Source: FEN-1219 sp964457725
Lineage (GTDB): Bacteria; Pseudomonadota; Gammaproteobacteria; Steroidobacterales; Rariloculaceae
NCBI GenBank assembly: GCA_964457725.1
Contig: CAYWGQ010000157.1
Location: 1 to 8,754, forward strand
DNA length: 8,754 nucleotides
Direction: 5' to 3'
In this document: piece by piece, positions 1-7,432 of the stretch
How the letters are laid out: each line of letters begins with the position of its first letter
Numbering within the stretch: position 1 is the first letter of the stretch
Program-made: the position numbers and the translations under genes
The notes under the pieces: generated by a model
The model's database searches: none
Told to the model about the DNA's origin: nothing
Seen by the model: the letters and a program-made list of their open reading frames with translations, nothing else

Positions 1-1
1 A

Positions 2-232
2 GCCTTCATGCAGGAGCCGCCGTTTCGCGGCCGCACGCCCGTGTTCGTCGGCGACGACGTGACCGACGAGGCGGGCTTCGCAGTCGTGAACGCGCTCGGC
101 GGCATCACGGTAAAAGTGAGCGACGGCGCGACGGCGGCCCGCTTCCGCCTGCCGGGCGTGCGCGCCGTGCTCGACTGGCTCGAGCGCGCAGTCGCCCCCG
201 CGTCCGAGCGGCGCTCGAGGAGCGCGCGATGA
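2..232 (+). CDS. otsB: Trehalose-6-phosphate phosphatase, C-terminal fragment (5' end outside window)
   Basis: Only the last 76 codons are present and the reading frame is open to the window edge, so the ATG at position 8 is internal. OtsB removes the phosphate from trehalose-6-phosphate in the cytoplasm, the second step of the OtsA-OtsB pathway. The visible diagnostic is HAD motif IV, FVGDDVTDE (bases 44-70), whose Asp pair binds Mg2+; the sequence GDDVTDE is typical of the trehalose phosphatase branch of the HAD superfamily. It is followed by the family's usual ending, a Gly-rich VKVSDGATAARFRL-like stretch and a final helix (VLDWLERAV). The stop overlaps the start of the GH15 gene as ATGA, and otsA follows that gene, which supports the call. 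The catalytic Asp motif I (DxDGT) lies upstream of the window and could not be checked. Confidence 0.9.
   Translation, partial: AFMQEPPFRGRTPVFVGDDVTDEAGFAVVNALGGITVKVSDGATAARFRLPGVRAVLDWLERAVAPASERRSRSAR
217..222 (+). promoter_or_regulatory. Ribosome binding site for the GH15 gene
   Basis: GAGGAG lies six bases before the ATG at 229, inside the 3' end of otsB. It is a near-consensus Shine-Dalgarno and supports this start, which also gives the ATGA overlap. Confidence 0.7.
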
Positions 233-2022
233 GCAGTCTCGAGCTCGGCGTCATCGGCAACTGCCAGATCGCCGCGCTGATCGACAGCCGCGGACGCTAT
301 GTCTGGGGCTCGTTCCCGCGGATGGACGGCGACCCGTTTTTCTGCGCGCTCCTCGGCGGCGCCGACGGCGAGCGCGAAGGGCCGGGGCTGTTCGAGGTCG
401 AGCTCCTCGACTGCCAGTCGTCCGTGCAGCGTTACATCGAGAACACGGCGATCCTGACGACGACGCTGCGCGACAGCAGCGGCAACGCGCTGCGGATCGT
501 GGACTTCGCGCCGCGTTATCAGTTTCATGGCCGCAGCTTTCACCCGGCAATGGTGATCCGGCAGCTCGTGCCCGCCGAAGGCACGCCTGCAGTGCGAATC
601 CGGTTGAGGCCCGCAGCGGACTACGGCGCGCGCCGGCCGAAGGTCACGTACGGCAGCAACCACATCCGCTTCGACAACGGCGACTTCGTGCTGCGGCTGA
701 CGACCAACGCCTCGCTCTCCGCGGTGCTCGAGGAGCGCGCGTTCATGCTCGAGGAGCCCGTCACGCTGGTGCTCGGTCCGGACGAGACGCTGACGGACAA
801 CCCGGCAAAAGTCGGGCGCGAGATGTTCGGCGAGACGCAAGCGCACTGGCAGGCCTGGTCGCGCGGGCTGTCCGTGCCGTTCGAGTGGCAGGAGGAAGTG
901 ATCCGCGCCGCGATCACGCTGAAGCTGTGCACGTTCGAGGATACGGGCGCGGTGCTCGCGGCACTGACGACATCGATTCCCGAGGCGCCCGCGACCGGCC
1001 GCAACTGGGACTATCGCTACTGCTGGCTGCGCGACAGCTACTACGTCGTGCAGGCGTTGAACCGCCTGGGAACGACGCATACGATGGAGCAGTTCCTTCG
1101 CTATCTATTCAACGTGATAGCCGAGCACGGCAAGGACGCGGAGCTGCAACCCGTCTACGGCATCAGCGGCGAGCCGGCACTCCACGAGAGGATCGTCGAC
1201 TCCCTTCCGGGCTACCGCGGCATGGGCCCCGTCCGCGTCGGCAACGACGCCTATCGGCAACGCCAGCACGACATCTACGGCGCCGTCGTGCTCGCCGCGA
1301 CGCAGCTGTTCTTCGACCGGCGCCTCGTGATGCACGACGGCCGGGAGCAATTCCGCCGGCTCGAGCCGCTCGGCGAGCACGCGGCGCGCCTGTACGACCA
1401 GCCGGATGCGGGCTTGTGGGAATTCCGCGGCCGGCGAGAGGTGCATACCTACTCGAGCGTGATGTGCTGGGCCGCGTGCGACCGGCTCGCGCGAATCGCC
1501 GCCCACTTGGGTCTCCACTCGCGGGCCGCGCACTGGGCGAAGACGGCCGCGAAGATCAAGGAGAAGATCGTCGCGGCGGCATGGAACGAGCAGCGCAAGA
1601 GCTTCGTCGCGACCTTCGGCGGCACCGCGATCGATGCGAGCCTGCTGACGCTGGCCGATCTGCAGTTCGTCGCACCCGACGATCCGCGCTTCCTGTCGAC
1701 GCTCGCGGCGTGCGAGCAGGAGCTGAAGCGCGGGACGCACATGTTCCGGTACTCGGAGCCGGACGACTTCGGCCTGCCGGAGACCGCCTTCAACATTTGC
1801 ACGTTCTGGTACATCAACGCCCTCGCGGCGGTCGGCCGGCGCGAGGAGGCGCGCGAGCTATTCAATCACATGCTCGAGCACCGCACGGCGCTCGGTCTTC
1901 TCTCGGAGGACGTCGACCCGCAGACGGGCGAGCTCTGGGGCAACTTCCCGCAGACCTACAGCCTGGTCGGAATCATCACGGCCGCGATGCGTTTGAGCCG
2001 CGCGTGGGAAGACGCCCTGTGA
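229..2022 (+). CDS. Glycoside hydrolase family 15 protein (trehalase/glucoamylase-like)
   Basis: This 597-residue protein is full length for bacterial GH15 trehalase-like proteins. Residues 5-38 (LGVIGNCQIAALIDSRGRYV, then W..FPR.DGDPFF) match the N-terminal trehalase-like beta domain. Residues from about 220 form the (alpha/alpha)6 barrel, with the signature NWDYRYCWLRD at 259-269 and LLSEDVDP around E560, followed by GNFPQTYSLVG. No signal peptide is seen, so it is cytoplasmic. Family members hydrolyse trehalose or alpha-glucans by inversion, using two Glu residues. E560 fits the general base. The usual D-V-Y-G-E-V general-acid motif reads DIYGAV here, with Ala352 in place of Glu. It may therefore be inactive, altered or regulatory. 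The start is set by GAGGAG at 217-222 and the ATGA overlap with otsB; the stop overlaps the GTG of otsA. Sandwiched between otsB and otsA, it most likely acts on trehalose metabolism or its control. The GH15 family is sure; the substrate is not. Confidence 0.92.
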   Translation: MSSLELGVIGNCQIAALIDSRGRYVWGSFPRMDGDPFFCALLGGADGEREGPGLFEVELLDCQSSVQRYIENTAILTTTLRDSSGNALRIVDFAPRYQFHGRSFHPAMVIRQLVPAEGTPAVRIRLRPAADYGARRPKVTYGSNHIRFDNGDFVLRLTTNASLSAVLEERAFMLEEPVTLVLGPDETLTDNPAKVGREMFGETQAHWQAWSRGLSVPFEWQEEVIRAAITLKLCTFEDTGAVLAALTTSIPEAPATGRNWDYRYCWLRDSYYVVQALNRLGTTHTMEQFLRYLFNVIAEHGKDAELQPVYGISGEPALHERIVDSLPGYRGMGPVRVGNDAYRQRQHDIYGAVVLAATQLFFDRRLVMHDGREQFRRLEPLGEHAARLYDQPDAGLWEFRGRREVHTYSSVMCWAACDRLARIAAHLGLHSRAAHWAKTAAKIKEKIVAAAWNEQRKSFVATFGGTAIDASLLTLADLQFVAPDDPRFLSTLAACEQELKRGTHMFRYSEPDDFGLPETAFNICTFWYINALAAVGRREEARELFNHMLEHRTALGLLSEDVDPQTGELWGNFPQTYSLVGIITAAMRLSRAWEDAL

Positions 2023-3407
2023 CGCGACTGGTCGCCGTCTCCAACCGCGTCGCCGCGCCGAAACGCGGCAAGGCGGCCGGCGGGCTCGCGGTCGGCCTCC
2101 TCGGCGCGCTGCGCGAGCACGGCGGGGTCTGGTTCGGGTGGAGCGGCCGGACCTGCGAGCAGGAAAGCGGCGAGGTGAAGACGCTGTCCTCGGGCAGGAT
2201 CGCGTTCGCGACCTTCGACATCAACGCGCAGGACTACGACGGCTACTACAACGGCTTCAGCAACAACACGCTCTGGCCCCTGTTCCACTCGCTGCTCGGC
2301 TTCTTCTCCTACAACCCGGCGCACTACGCGGCCTATCGCCGCGTGAACGAGCTGTTCGCCCGTCGGCTGCTCGGGTTGCTCGAGCCGGACGACCTGGTCT
2401 GGATCCACGACTATCACCTGCTGCCGCTCGCGCTCGAGCTGCGCCGCGCCGGAATGACGCAGCCGATCGGCTTCTTTCTGCACGTGCCGTTTCCGACGTA
2501 CGACGTGCTCCGCGCGTTGCCGCACCACGAGGAAATCCTGCAGGCGCTCGCGGCCTACGACGTCGTCGGCGTGCAGACGCGGCGCGACCTCTGGGCGCTG
2601 CAAGACTGCTTCATCCAGCCCGAGATCGGCGGCGCGGTCGTCGGCGACGGTCACAGCATCGAGGCGTTCGGCCGGCGCTTCATCGCCGATGCGTTCCCGA
2701 TCGGGATAGACGTCGACGAATGTCGGGAGCTCGCGGAGTCGAGCCTCGGCCACCCGCAGGTGCAGCGCTTCGCCGAAAAGCTCGGCCGGCGCAAGCTGAT
2801 GATCGGTGTCGACCGGCTCGACTACAGCAAGGGGCTCGTGCTGCGATTCCGCGCGGTCGAGACGCTGCTCGCGAACTACCCGGCCACGCGAGGTGAGGTG
2901 GTGTTCATGCAGATCGCGCCGCCGACCCGGACGGGCGTGCGGACCTATCGCGAGATCCGCCAGGAGCTCGAGCAGGCGGCAGGCAACATCAACGGGCTGT
3001 ATGCCGACATCGACTGGGTGCCGATCCGTTACCTGAATCGCGCCTACGACCGCGGCGTGGTCATGGCGTTGCTGCGGACGGCGCGGGTCGGCCTCGTCAC
3101 GCCGATTCGCGACGGAATGAATCTCGTCGCCAAGGAATTCCTGGCGAGCCAGGACCCCGACGACCCGGGCGTCCTCGTCCTCTCGCGGCTCTGCGGTGCG
3201 GCCGAGGAGCTGACGTCGGCGGTGCTCGTCAACCCGTACGACCAGCAAGGCGTCGCCGACGGCATCGCCCGCGCGATCGAGATGCGCCTGCCGGAGCGCC
3301 GCGCCCGGCACCGCGATCTGCTTGCGGCGATCACGCACAACGACGTGCACAACTGGAGCCGACGCTTCATCGCGGCGCTCGAGGACGCGCGGGGTTCCCG
3401 AGGCTGA
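2019..3407 (+). CDS. otsA: Alpha,alpha-trehalose-6-phosphate synthase (GT20)
   Basis: OtsA joins glucose from UDP-glucose (or another NDP-glucose) to glucose-6-phosphate, giving trehalose-6-phosphate in the cytoplasm. The 462-residue product has the normal GT20 length. N-terminal motifs are VAVSNRV (Arg10), a GGL loop (21-23) and GVWFGWSG (Trp41). Next come YYNGFSNNTLWPLFH, the WIHDYHLLPL acid motif and FFLHVPFPTYDVLRALP. The C-terminal Rossmann half has GVDRLDYSKGL (Arg266, Lys271, the nucleotide-sugar phosphate contacts of E. coli Arg262/Lys267) and RDGMNLVAKEF with SRLCGAAEEL. I chose GTG at 2019 because homologous sequence begins at once (TRLVAVSNRV), GTGA overlaps the GH15 stop, and GGGAAGA (2006-2012) precedes it. 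The open frame runs far upstream to 885, but that part is a shadow of the GH15 gene. It is probably coexpressed with otsB for osmotic or desiccation protection. No key residue is missing. Confidence 0.96.
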   Translation: MTRLVAVSNRVAAPKRGKAAGGLAVGLLGALREHGGVWFGWSGRTCEQESGEVKTLSSGRIAFATFDINAQDYDGYYNGFSNNTLWPLFHSLLGFFSYNPAHYAAYRRVNELFARRLLGLLEPDDLVWIHDYHLLPLALELRRAGMTQPIGFFLHVPFPTYDVLRALPHHEEILQALAAYDVVGVQTRRDLWALQDCFIQPEIGGAVVGDGHSIEAFGRRFIADAFPIGIDVDECRELAESSLGHPQVQRFAEKLGRRKLMIGVDRLDYSKGLVLRFRAVETLLANYPATRGEVVFMQIAPPTRTGVRTYREIRQELEQAAGNINGLYADIDWVPIRYLNRAYDRGVVMALLRTARVGLVTPIRDGMNLVAKEFLASQDPDDPGVLVLSRLCGAAEELTSAVLVNPYDQQGVADGIARAIEMRLPERRARHRDLLAAITHNDVHNWSRRFIAALEDARGSRG

Positions 3408-3525
3408 AACGCCCCGCCGCCGGGCGCGCCATCTTCGAGGCGGTAGATGATTCCGGGTCCGACATTTGTCCGGTTGGCGCAGTTTTCGCATGTCTCAGCC
3501 GCTCGTCCGGCACGGGGGAGGCGGG
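3408..3525 (+). other. Short intergenic spacer between otsA and the sulfatase-fold gene
   Basis: These 118 bases hold no gene. A 5-bp stem (CGCCC 3410-3414 with GGGCG 3422-3426, 7-base loop) follows the otsA stop but has no T tract. The stretch 3461-3490 is slightly richer in A+T than its surroundings, and could hold a promoter, but I see no convincing -35/-10 pair. Readthrough from otsA is therefore possible. Confidence 0.4.
3516..3521 (+). promoter_or_regulatory. Ribosome binding site favouring the start at 3526
   Basis: GGGAGG, part of a G-rich run from 3514, ends four bases before the ATG at 3526. No comparable purine run precedes the in-frame ATG at 3490 or the TTG at 3466, so this site decides the preferred start. 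The spacing is slightly short. Confidence 0.5.
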
Positions 3526-5844
3526 ATGGAGGGGCGGAGCGGCGCGCGAGCGCGCACGGGGAACGGCGACGGCGGCACGGCGATCGACAGGCTCGTCGGA
3601 CGATTTCGTTCGGACGTCGGAGGCTCGCCCGCGCTCGCGGCCCTGACGGTCGCCGCGGCGCTCGGCACGCTGTGGGCGACCGCGGCCGGACCGCTCCCCG
3701 GCACGAAGCTGATCGATCTCGCACCGATCGCCGCGAGCCTCCCGATTCTGTGCGGCTGGCTCGGGCTGCATGCGCTGCTCCTGCGCTGCTATCGACGGGC
3801 CGCACGCCCGGAGCGCCGCGCGACGATCCTGCCGAGGCTCGTCCTGGCTCAGCTCGCCCTCGTCGCGGCGAGCGTGCCGGCCGCGTTCCCCGTCGAGCTC
3901 GTCGTCTTCCGCGCGCCCTACGCCAAGTACCTGTGGCTGCTCGCGGTCGCGGCCGGTGCCGCGGCGGTCCTTCTCGGCGAGGAGACGCGGCGGCTCGCGA
4001 GCGCCGTGCTCGCGCGGCGGGCCGGTCGAGTCGCTGCCGGTGCGGTGGCGACGCTCGTCTGCGCCGCGTACGCCGTCGGCGCCGTCGACCTGCTCCTCCA
4101 CGTCGACGGGCGCTGGGAATACAAATACCAGCTCAGGTACGGCGCGTTCGCCGCGAACGTCGCGACGCTCGCAGCCGTGCATGCGGTCCTGTTCGCGATC
4201 ACGGCGCGACTTCGCGCCGCGCTGCTGCTCGGCACGGGTTTCTACGCGGCGCTCGGCGCCGCCACGCTCGGCAAGGTCACGTACATGCACGCGGCCGTCC
4301 ACCCGCTCGACTTGCTCTACCTCGCGGAGCTCGCGCCGCAGCTCGGCCGGACCTTCGGCCCGCTCGGCTCCGGCGCCGTCGTCGTGGCCGGCGTCGCCCT
4401 CTCGTGGGCGGTCGCAGCCGCGCTGCGCCGCCCCGCCCGCGTCCGGTGGCGGAGCCGCGCGGCGACGATTGCGATCGCACTGCCGATCCTGCTCGTCCCA
4501 GGGCTCGCCCAGCGCTTCGAGCCGCTCGGCCGCGCGCTTCTCGCCGGCGGCATCGAGCCGAAGGGGTGGGATTCGGTGCTCTCCGTCCGCCAGAACGGCG
4601 TGCTAGTCGAGCTTCTGAGCTACTTGCCCGACATCGGCATCGAAGCGCCGGCGCACTACTCGCCGCAAGCGGTGCGCGAGGTGCTCGGGCGCTACGACTG
4701 GCAGCGCCCTGCGCTCGCGGAGTCGCCACGGCCCCCGCCGACGCTGATCGTCTACATGATCGAATCGCTGATGGACCCGACCGCGCTCGGCTGGACGCTC
4801 GATGCGGATCCGATCCCGACGATCCGGGCGCTCGCCGCCGCGCACACGAGCGGTCGGGCGATCGTGCCCGGGCGCTTCGGCGAGTCGGCGAGCTCCGAGT
4901 TCGAGCTGCTGACGGGGATGTCGACCACGTTCCTGCCGGAGCGCTCCGTCGCCTACAAGCAGTACATCAAGCGAGACCTGCCGAGCCTGCCGTGCATGCT
5001 GCGCGAGCTCGGCTACGAAACCGTTGCGATTCAAGCAGATCCGATTGCGTTCTATAACCGGCGTGAGGTCTACGAGCGGCTCTGCTTCGAGCGGACGCTG
5101 TGGCTCTTCGAGGACGAGACCGTGCCGCGCGCCGCGAACGGCAAGGCCCCCGCGGACGCCGCGCTGGTCGATGCGCTGATCGCAGAAGCAAGCGTGGAGG
5201 GCCCGGCGTTCGTGTTCGCATTCCCGAGCTCGACGCACCATCCGTACAACTCGGCCGCCGTCGCGGCCGGAGGGATCCGCGTGCTCGACGCGCCGACGGC
5301 TTCGACACGGACGGAGCTCGAGCACTACCTGAGCTCGGTCCGCGACGCGGACGCGGCGGTCGCGAAGCTGATCGCGCACTTCCACGCGAGCGACCGGGAC
5401 GTGGTCATCGCGGTGCTCGGCGACCACCTGCCCCCGCTCTCCGCCGAGGCGCTCGGCGCGTTCTATCGCGGCGTCGAGGAAGCCGACATCGCCCGCGCGA
5501 TCCGGGAGCGCAGCGTGCCGCTGGTCGTCTGGTCGAACCTCGATTTTCCGCGAGAAGAGCTATCTATCGGTTTGAATTTCCTTGGCTCTTACTTGCTGAG
5601 GGCCGCGGGAATCGAAGCACGCGGCTTCTTCCGCTTCGTCAGCGGGGCGAGCACTCGACTGAACGCGCTCTCGCGCAGGATCGTCCTCGCGAATGGCGCG
5701 CCGTTCGCCGCGGATACCGCGCCGCCGGCCTACCGGACGCTCGTCGAGGATTACCGGCTGCTGCAGCACGACATGCTGTTCGGAGAGCGCCATCTCGCGA
5801 CGGCGCTCGACGGGCTCGGCATGGCGGTCGCCGGCGCCCCCTGA
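3526..5844 (+). CDS. LtaS-like membrane phosphotransferase (alkaline phosphatase/sulfatase fold)
   Basis: This 772-residue protein (start at 3526; 3490 and 3466 are weaker alternatives) has about nine hydrophobic segments in its first half, near residues 36-55, 62-87, 105-127, 135-151, 170-191, 208-228, 231-249, 280-300 and 312-327. An extracytoplasmic catalytic domain follows from about residue 405. Motifs in order are IVYMIES (Glu413), GESASSEFELLTG (Ser454), DPIAFYNR (Asp505, Tyr510, Arg512), SSTHHPYN (His571/572) and LGDHLPPLS (Asp633, His634). These match LtaS metal and substrate residues Glu255, Thr300, Asp349, Trp354, Arg356, His416, Asp475 and His476 in order and nearly in spacing. 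LtaS moves glycerol-phosphate from phosphatidylglycerol to a polymer outside the membrane. In a Gram-negative cell, transfer to a periplasmic glucan (as OpgB does) or to a surface glycan is more likely. The nucleophile is Ser instead of Thr. Fold is confident; donor and acceptor are unknown. Confidence 0.85.
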   Translation: MEGRSGARARTGNGDGGTAIDRLVGRFRSDVGGSPALAALTVAAALGTLWATAAGPLPGTKLIDLAPIAASLPILCGWLGLHALLLRCYRRAARPERRATILPRLVLAQLALVAASVPAAFPVELVVFRAPYAKYLWLLAVAAGAAAVLLGEETRRLASAVLARRAGRVAAGAVATLVCAAYAVGAVDLLLHVDGRWEYKYQLRYGAFAANVATLAAVHAVLFAITARLRAALLLGTGFYAALGAATLGKVTYMHAAVHPLDLLYLAELAPQLGRTFGPLGSGAVVVAGVALSWAVAAALRRPARVRWRSRAATIAIALPILLVPGLAQRFEPLGRALLAGGIEPKGWDSVLSVRQNGVLVELLSYLPDIGIEAPAHYSPQAVREVLGRYDWQRPALAESPRPPPTLIVYMIESLMDPTALGWTLDADPIPTIRALAAAHTSGRAIVPGRFGESASSEFELLTGMSTTFLPERSVAYKQYIKRDLPSLPCMLRELGYETVAIQADPIAFYNRREVYERLCFERTLWLFEDETVPRAANGKAPADAALVDALIAEASVEGPAFVFAFPSSTHHPYNSAAVAAGGIRVLDAPTASTRTELEHYLSSVRDADAAVAKLIAHFHASDRDVVIAVLGDHLPPLSAEALGAFYRGVEEADIARAIRERSVPLVVWSNLDFPREELSIGLNFLGSYLLRAAGIEARGFFRFVSGASTRLNALSRRIVLANGAPFAADTAPPAYRTLVEDYRLLQHDMLFGERHLATALDGLGMAVAGAP

Positions 5845-5851
5845 GGCGTTC

Positions 5852-5869
5852 GAAGACTTGGTCGTCTTC
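5852..5869. terminator. Candidate bidirectional terminator hairpin between convergent genes
   Basis: GAAGAC (5852-5857) and GTCTTC (5864-5869) form a perfect 6-bp stem with a 6-base loop, eight bases after the stop of the LtaS-like gene. It sits in the only AT-leaning patch of the 64-base convergent gap, followed on the + strand by TCAAATTT. There is no real T run, so termination is weakly supported. From the - strand it follows the ankyrin stop by about 40 bases. Confidence 0.4.
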
Positions 5870-5908
5870 TCAAATTTGCGACGCGTGCACCGCCCGCGCG
5901 AGCGTGCG

Positions 5909-7432
5909 TCACGCGCCGGCCGCGCGCAGGATCGCCGCGACCTCCTCGGAGACCGTGTTATCGCGCCCGCCGGCGCGGCCGAGCGCGAGGTCGAGCGGGG
6001 ACTTGCCGAGTGCGTCGACGGCATCGGCCCGAGCGCCGTGGTCGAGCAGGTAGCGCACGACGCGCTCCCAGCCGAACCGCACCGCGCCGAAGAGTGCGGT
6101 CTGCCCCTCCCGCTCGGACATCGTGCTCAAGCGCGCGATTCGCGCGTTCTTGCCGTCGATGTCGACGACGCGTGCGTTCACGTCGGCGCCGGCTGCGAGC
6201 AGCACCTCGAGCGTCGCGATCGCCCGCGACTGCACGTCGCCGGACAGATCGAGCCGTCGATCGCGCACGGAGATGCCCATGCCGGCCGCGCCCATCAGCG
6301 GGGTGACGCCCATCACGTTCGGCAGATCGACGAGCGCGCCGTGCGCGAGCAGCAGCCGCACGGCCTCGACGTCGTGGCCGATCGCCGCACGGAGCAGCGG
6401 GGTCGCACCCGTCGTCAGCAGATCGTCGACGAAGCGGCTGCTGTTGCCGCCGCGGCCCGGCCGGTGCATGTTCAGCTGCGCGTTCGGGTTCACGCCCGCT
6501 TCGAGCAGCATCCGGATCACGTCGTACGCGGTCGCCGCGCTCTCCGGCCCGTCCGGTCTCCGCCCGGCGAACGAGCTCATGTCCACCGCGACGTAAAGCG
6601 CGGTGCGGCCCCACCAATCCGCGATGTGCGGGTTCGCGCCGCGCTCGAGCAGCAGCTTCGCGGTGTCGAAGCGGAAGTTGTCGAGCGCCACCATCAGCGG
6701 CGTCACACCGTCGGGATTCGGGTGATCGATCGCGGCGCCCGCGTCGAGCAGCGCGGCGACGCAGTCGGTGCAGCCCGAGCGCGCGGCGTACAGCAGCGCG
6801 GTCAGACCTCCGGTCGGACGATACTGCGCGCGCGGCTCGGACGTGATCTGGCTCGGCCAATCGTTCCGATTTGCGCGCACGTGCACGTCGGCGCCTTGCT
6901 CGATCAGGAACCGGACGAGCCCGGGCTCGTGCTCGTCGGCGGCCCACATCAACGCGGTCTGGCCGCGCCACTTCTCTCGCACGTTCACGTCGGCGCCGTG
7001 GCGGACGAGGAGCCGCGCGGCCTCGAGCGCGCCAGAGCGAGCGGCCAGCATCAAGGCCGTCTGGCCGTCCTGGTTCGGGGCCTCCGGATCGGCGCCGGCC
7101 TCGAGGAGCTTTGCGACGAGCTCGGTGTTGGCGATGTTCACGGCTTCCGCGAGCGGGGTCGAGCCGTAGAGGCTCATCGCGCTCGGGTTCGCGCCCCGCG
7201 CGAGGAGCGCGTCGACGAGCTCCGGATCGATCCGGTACACGGCCCAGTGGAGCGGCGTCGTGCCGTCGCCCTCGGCCGCATTCACGTCGGCGCCGGCCTC
7301 GATCGCGGCGAGCGCCGCGGCGCGCTGCCCGGTCCGGATCAGCTCGCCGAGCGAGTCGTTCGCGTGCGCATCGCCGGCGCCGAGCGCGGCGGCAGCGATC
7401 GCGGCGAGCCACCCTCGTCGATACGCACGCAT
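5909..7432 (-). CDS. Exported ankyrin-repeat protein
   Basis: The 507-residue product begins with a Sec signal peptide: MRAYRRGW, a hydrophobic Ala/Leu/Ile core, and a likely cleavage AHA|ND after residue 24. The rest is almost wholly ankyrin repeats. I count about eleven copies of the G-T-P/A-L-..A ... LL..GA(D/N) unit, starting with DGTTPLHWAVYRIDPELVDA and ending in a degenerate LGKSPLDLAL copy. Several inter-repeat loops are long: one after repeat 4 (DWPSQITSEPRAQYRPTGG), one inside repeat 7 (SSFAGRRPDGPESAATAY), one after repeat 7 (MHRPGRGGNSSRFVDD), and one within repeat 9. Ankyrin repeats bind proteins; no enzymatic domain is visible. The ATG overlaps the upstream MBL stop by one base (TGATG), and no good Shine-Dalgarno precedes it, so translation is probably coupled. 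Its place after an exported MBL protein and a DUF1552 gene suggests a periplasmic partner or scaffold. The specific role is unknown. Confidence 0.9.
   Translation of the reverse strand: MRAYRRGWLAAIAAAALGAGDAHANDSLGELIRTGQRAAALAAIEAGADVNAAEGDGTTPLHWAVYRIDPELVDALLARGANPSAMSLYGSTPLAEAVNIANTELVAKLLEAGADPEAPNQDGQTALMLAARSGALEAARLLVRHGADVNVREKWRGQTALMWAADEHEPGLVRFLIEQGADVHVRANRNDWPSQITSEPRAQYRPTGGLTALLYAARSGCTDCVAALLDAGAAIDHPNPDGVTPLMVALDNFRFDTAKLLLERGANPHIADWWGRTALYVAVDMSSFAGRRPDGPESAATAYDVIRMLLEAGVNPNAQLNMHRPGRGGNSSRFVDDLLTTGATPLLRAAIGHDVEAVRLLLAHGALVDLPNVMGVTPLMGAAGMGISVRDRRLDLSGDVQSRAIATLEVLLAAGADVNARVVDIDGKNARIARLSTMSEREGQTALFGAVRFGWERVVRYLLDHGARADAVDALGKSPLDLALGRAGGRDNTVSEEVAAILRAAGA

Noticed and set aside
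885..2018. Long upstream extension of the otsA reading frame (open from 885)
   Set aside because: It lies wholly within the GH15 gene, and its product is Arg/Ala/Gly-rich low-complexity sequence typical of a shifted frame in GC-rich DNA. OtsA homology begins at the GTG at 2019.
3410..3426. Hairpin after otsA as a terminator
   Set aside because: The stem is only 5 bp in GC-rich sequence and has no T tract; such stems arise by chance here.
1956..3491. 511-codon open frame antisense to otsA
   Set aside because: The product is Arg/Ala/Val-rich with no motif, and the opposite strand carries a clear GT20 enzyme with all its motifs. It is a GC-driven shadow.
3466..3525. Earlier starts for the LtaS-like gene (TTG 3466, ATG 3490)
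   Set aside because: Neither has a good ribosome binding site, and the extra residues show no family motif. The ATG at 3526 has GGGAGG four bases upstream. The ATG at 3490 cannot be excluded.
3447..5057. 536-codon + strand frame overlapping the LtaS-like gene
   Set aside because: It is a +1 shadow rich in Arg and Ala; the neighbouring frame has membrane segments and catalytic motifs.
6000..7400. DNA-level tandem repeat in the ankyrin gene
   Set aside because: The recurrent GCGAGCAG-like words reflect the protein repeats (LL..GA); copies differ too much at DNA level to be a recent tandem repeat.
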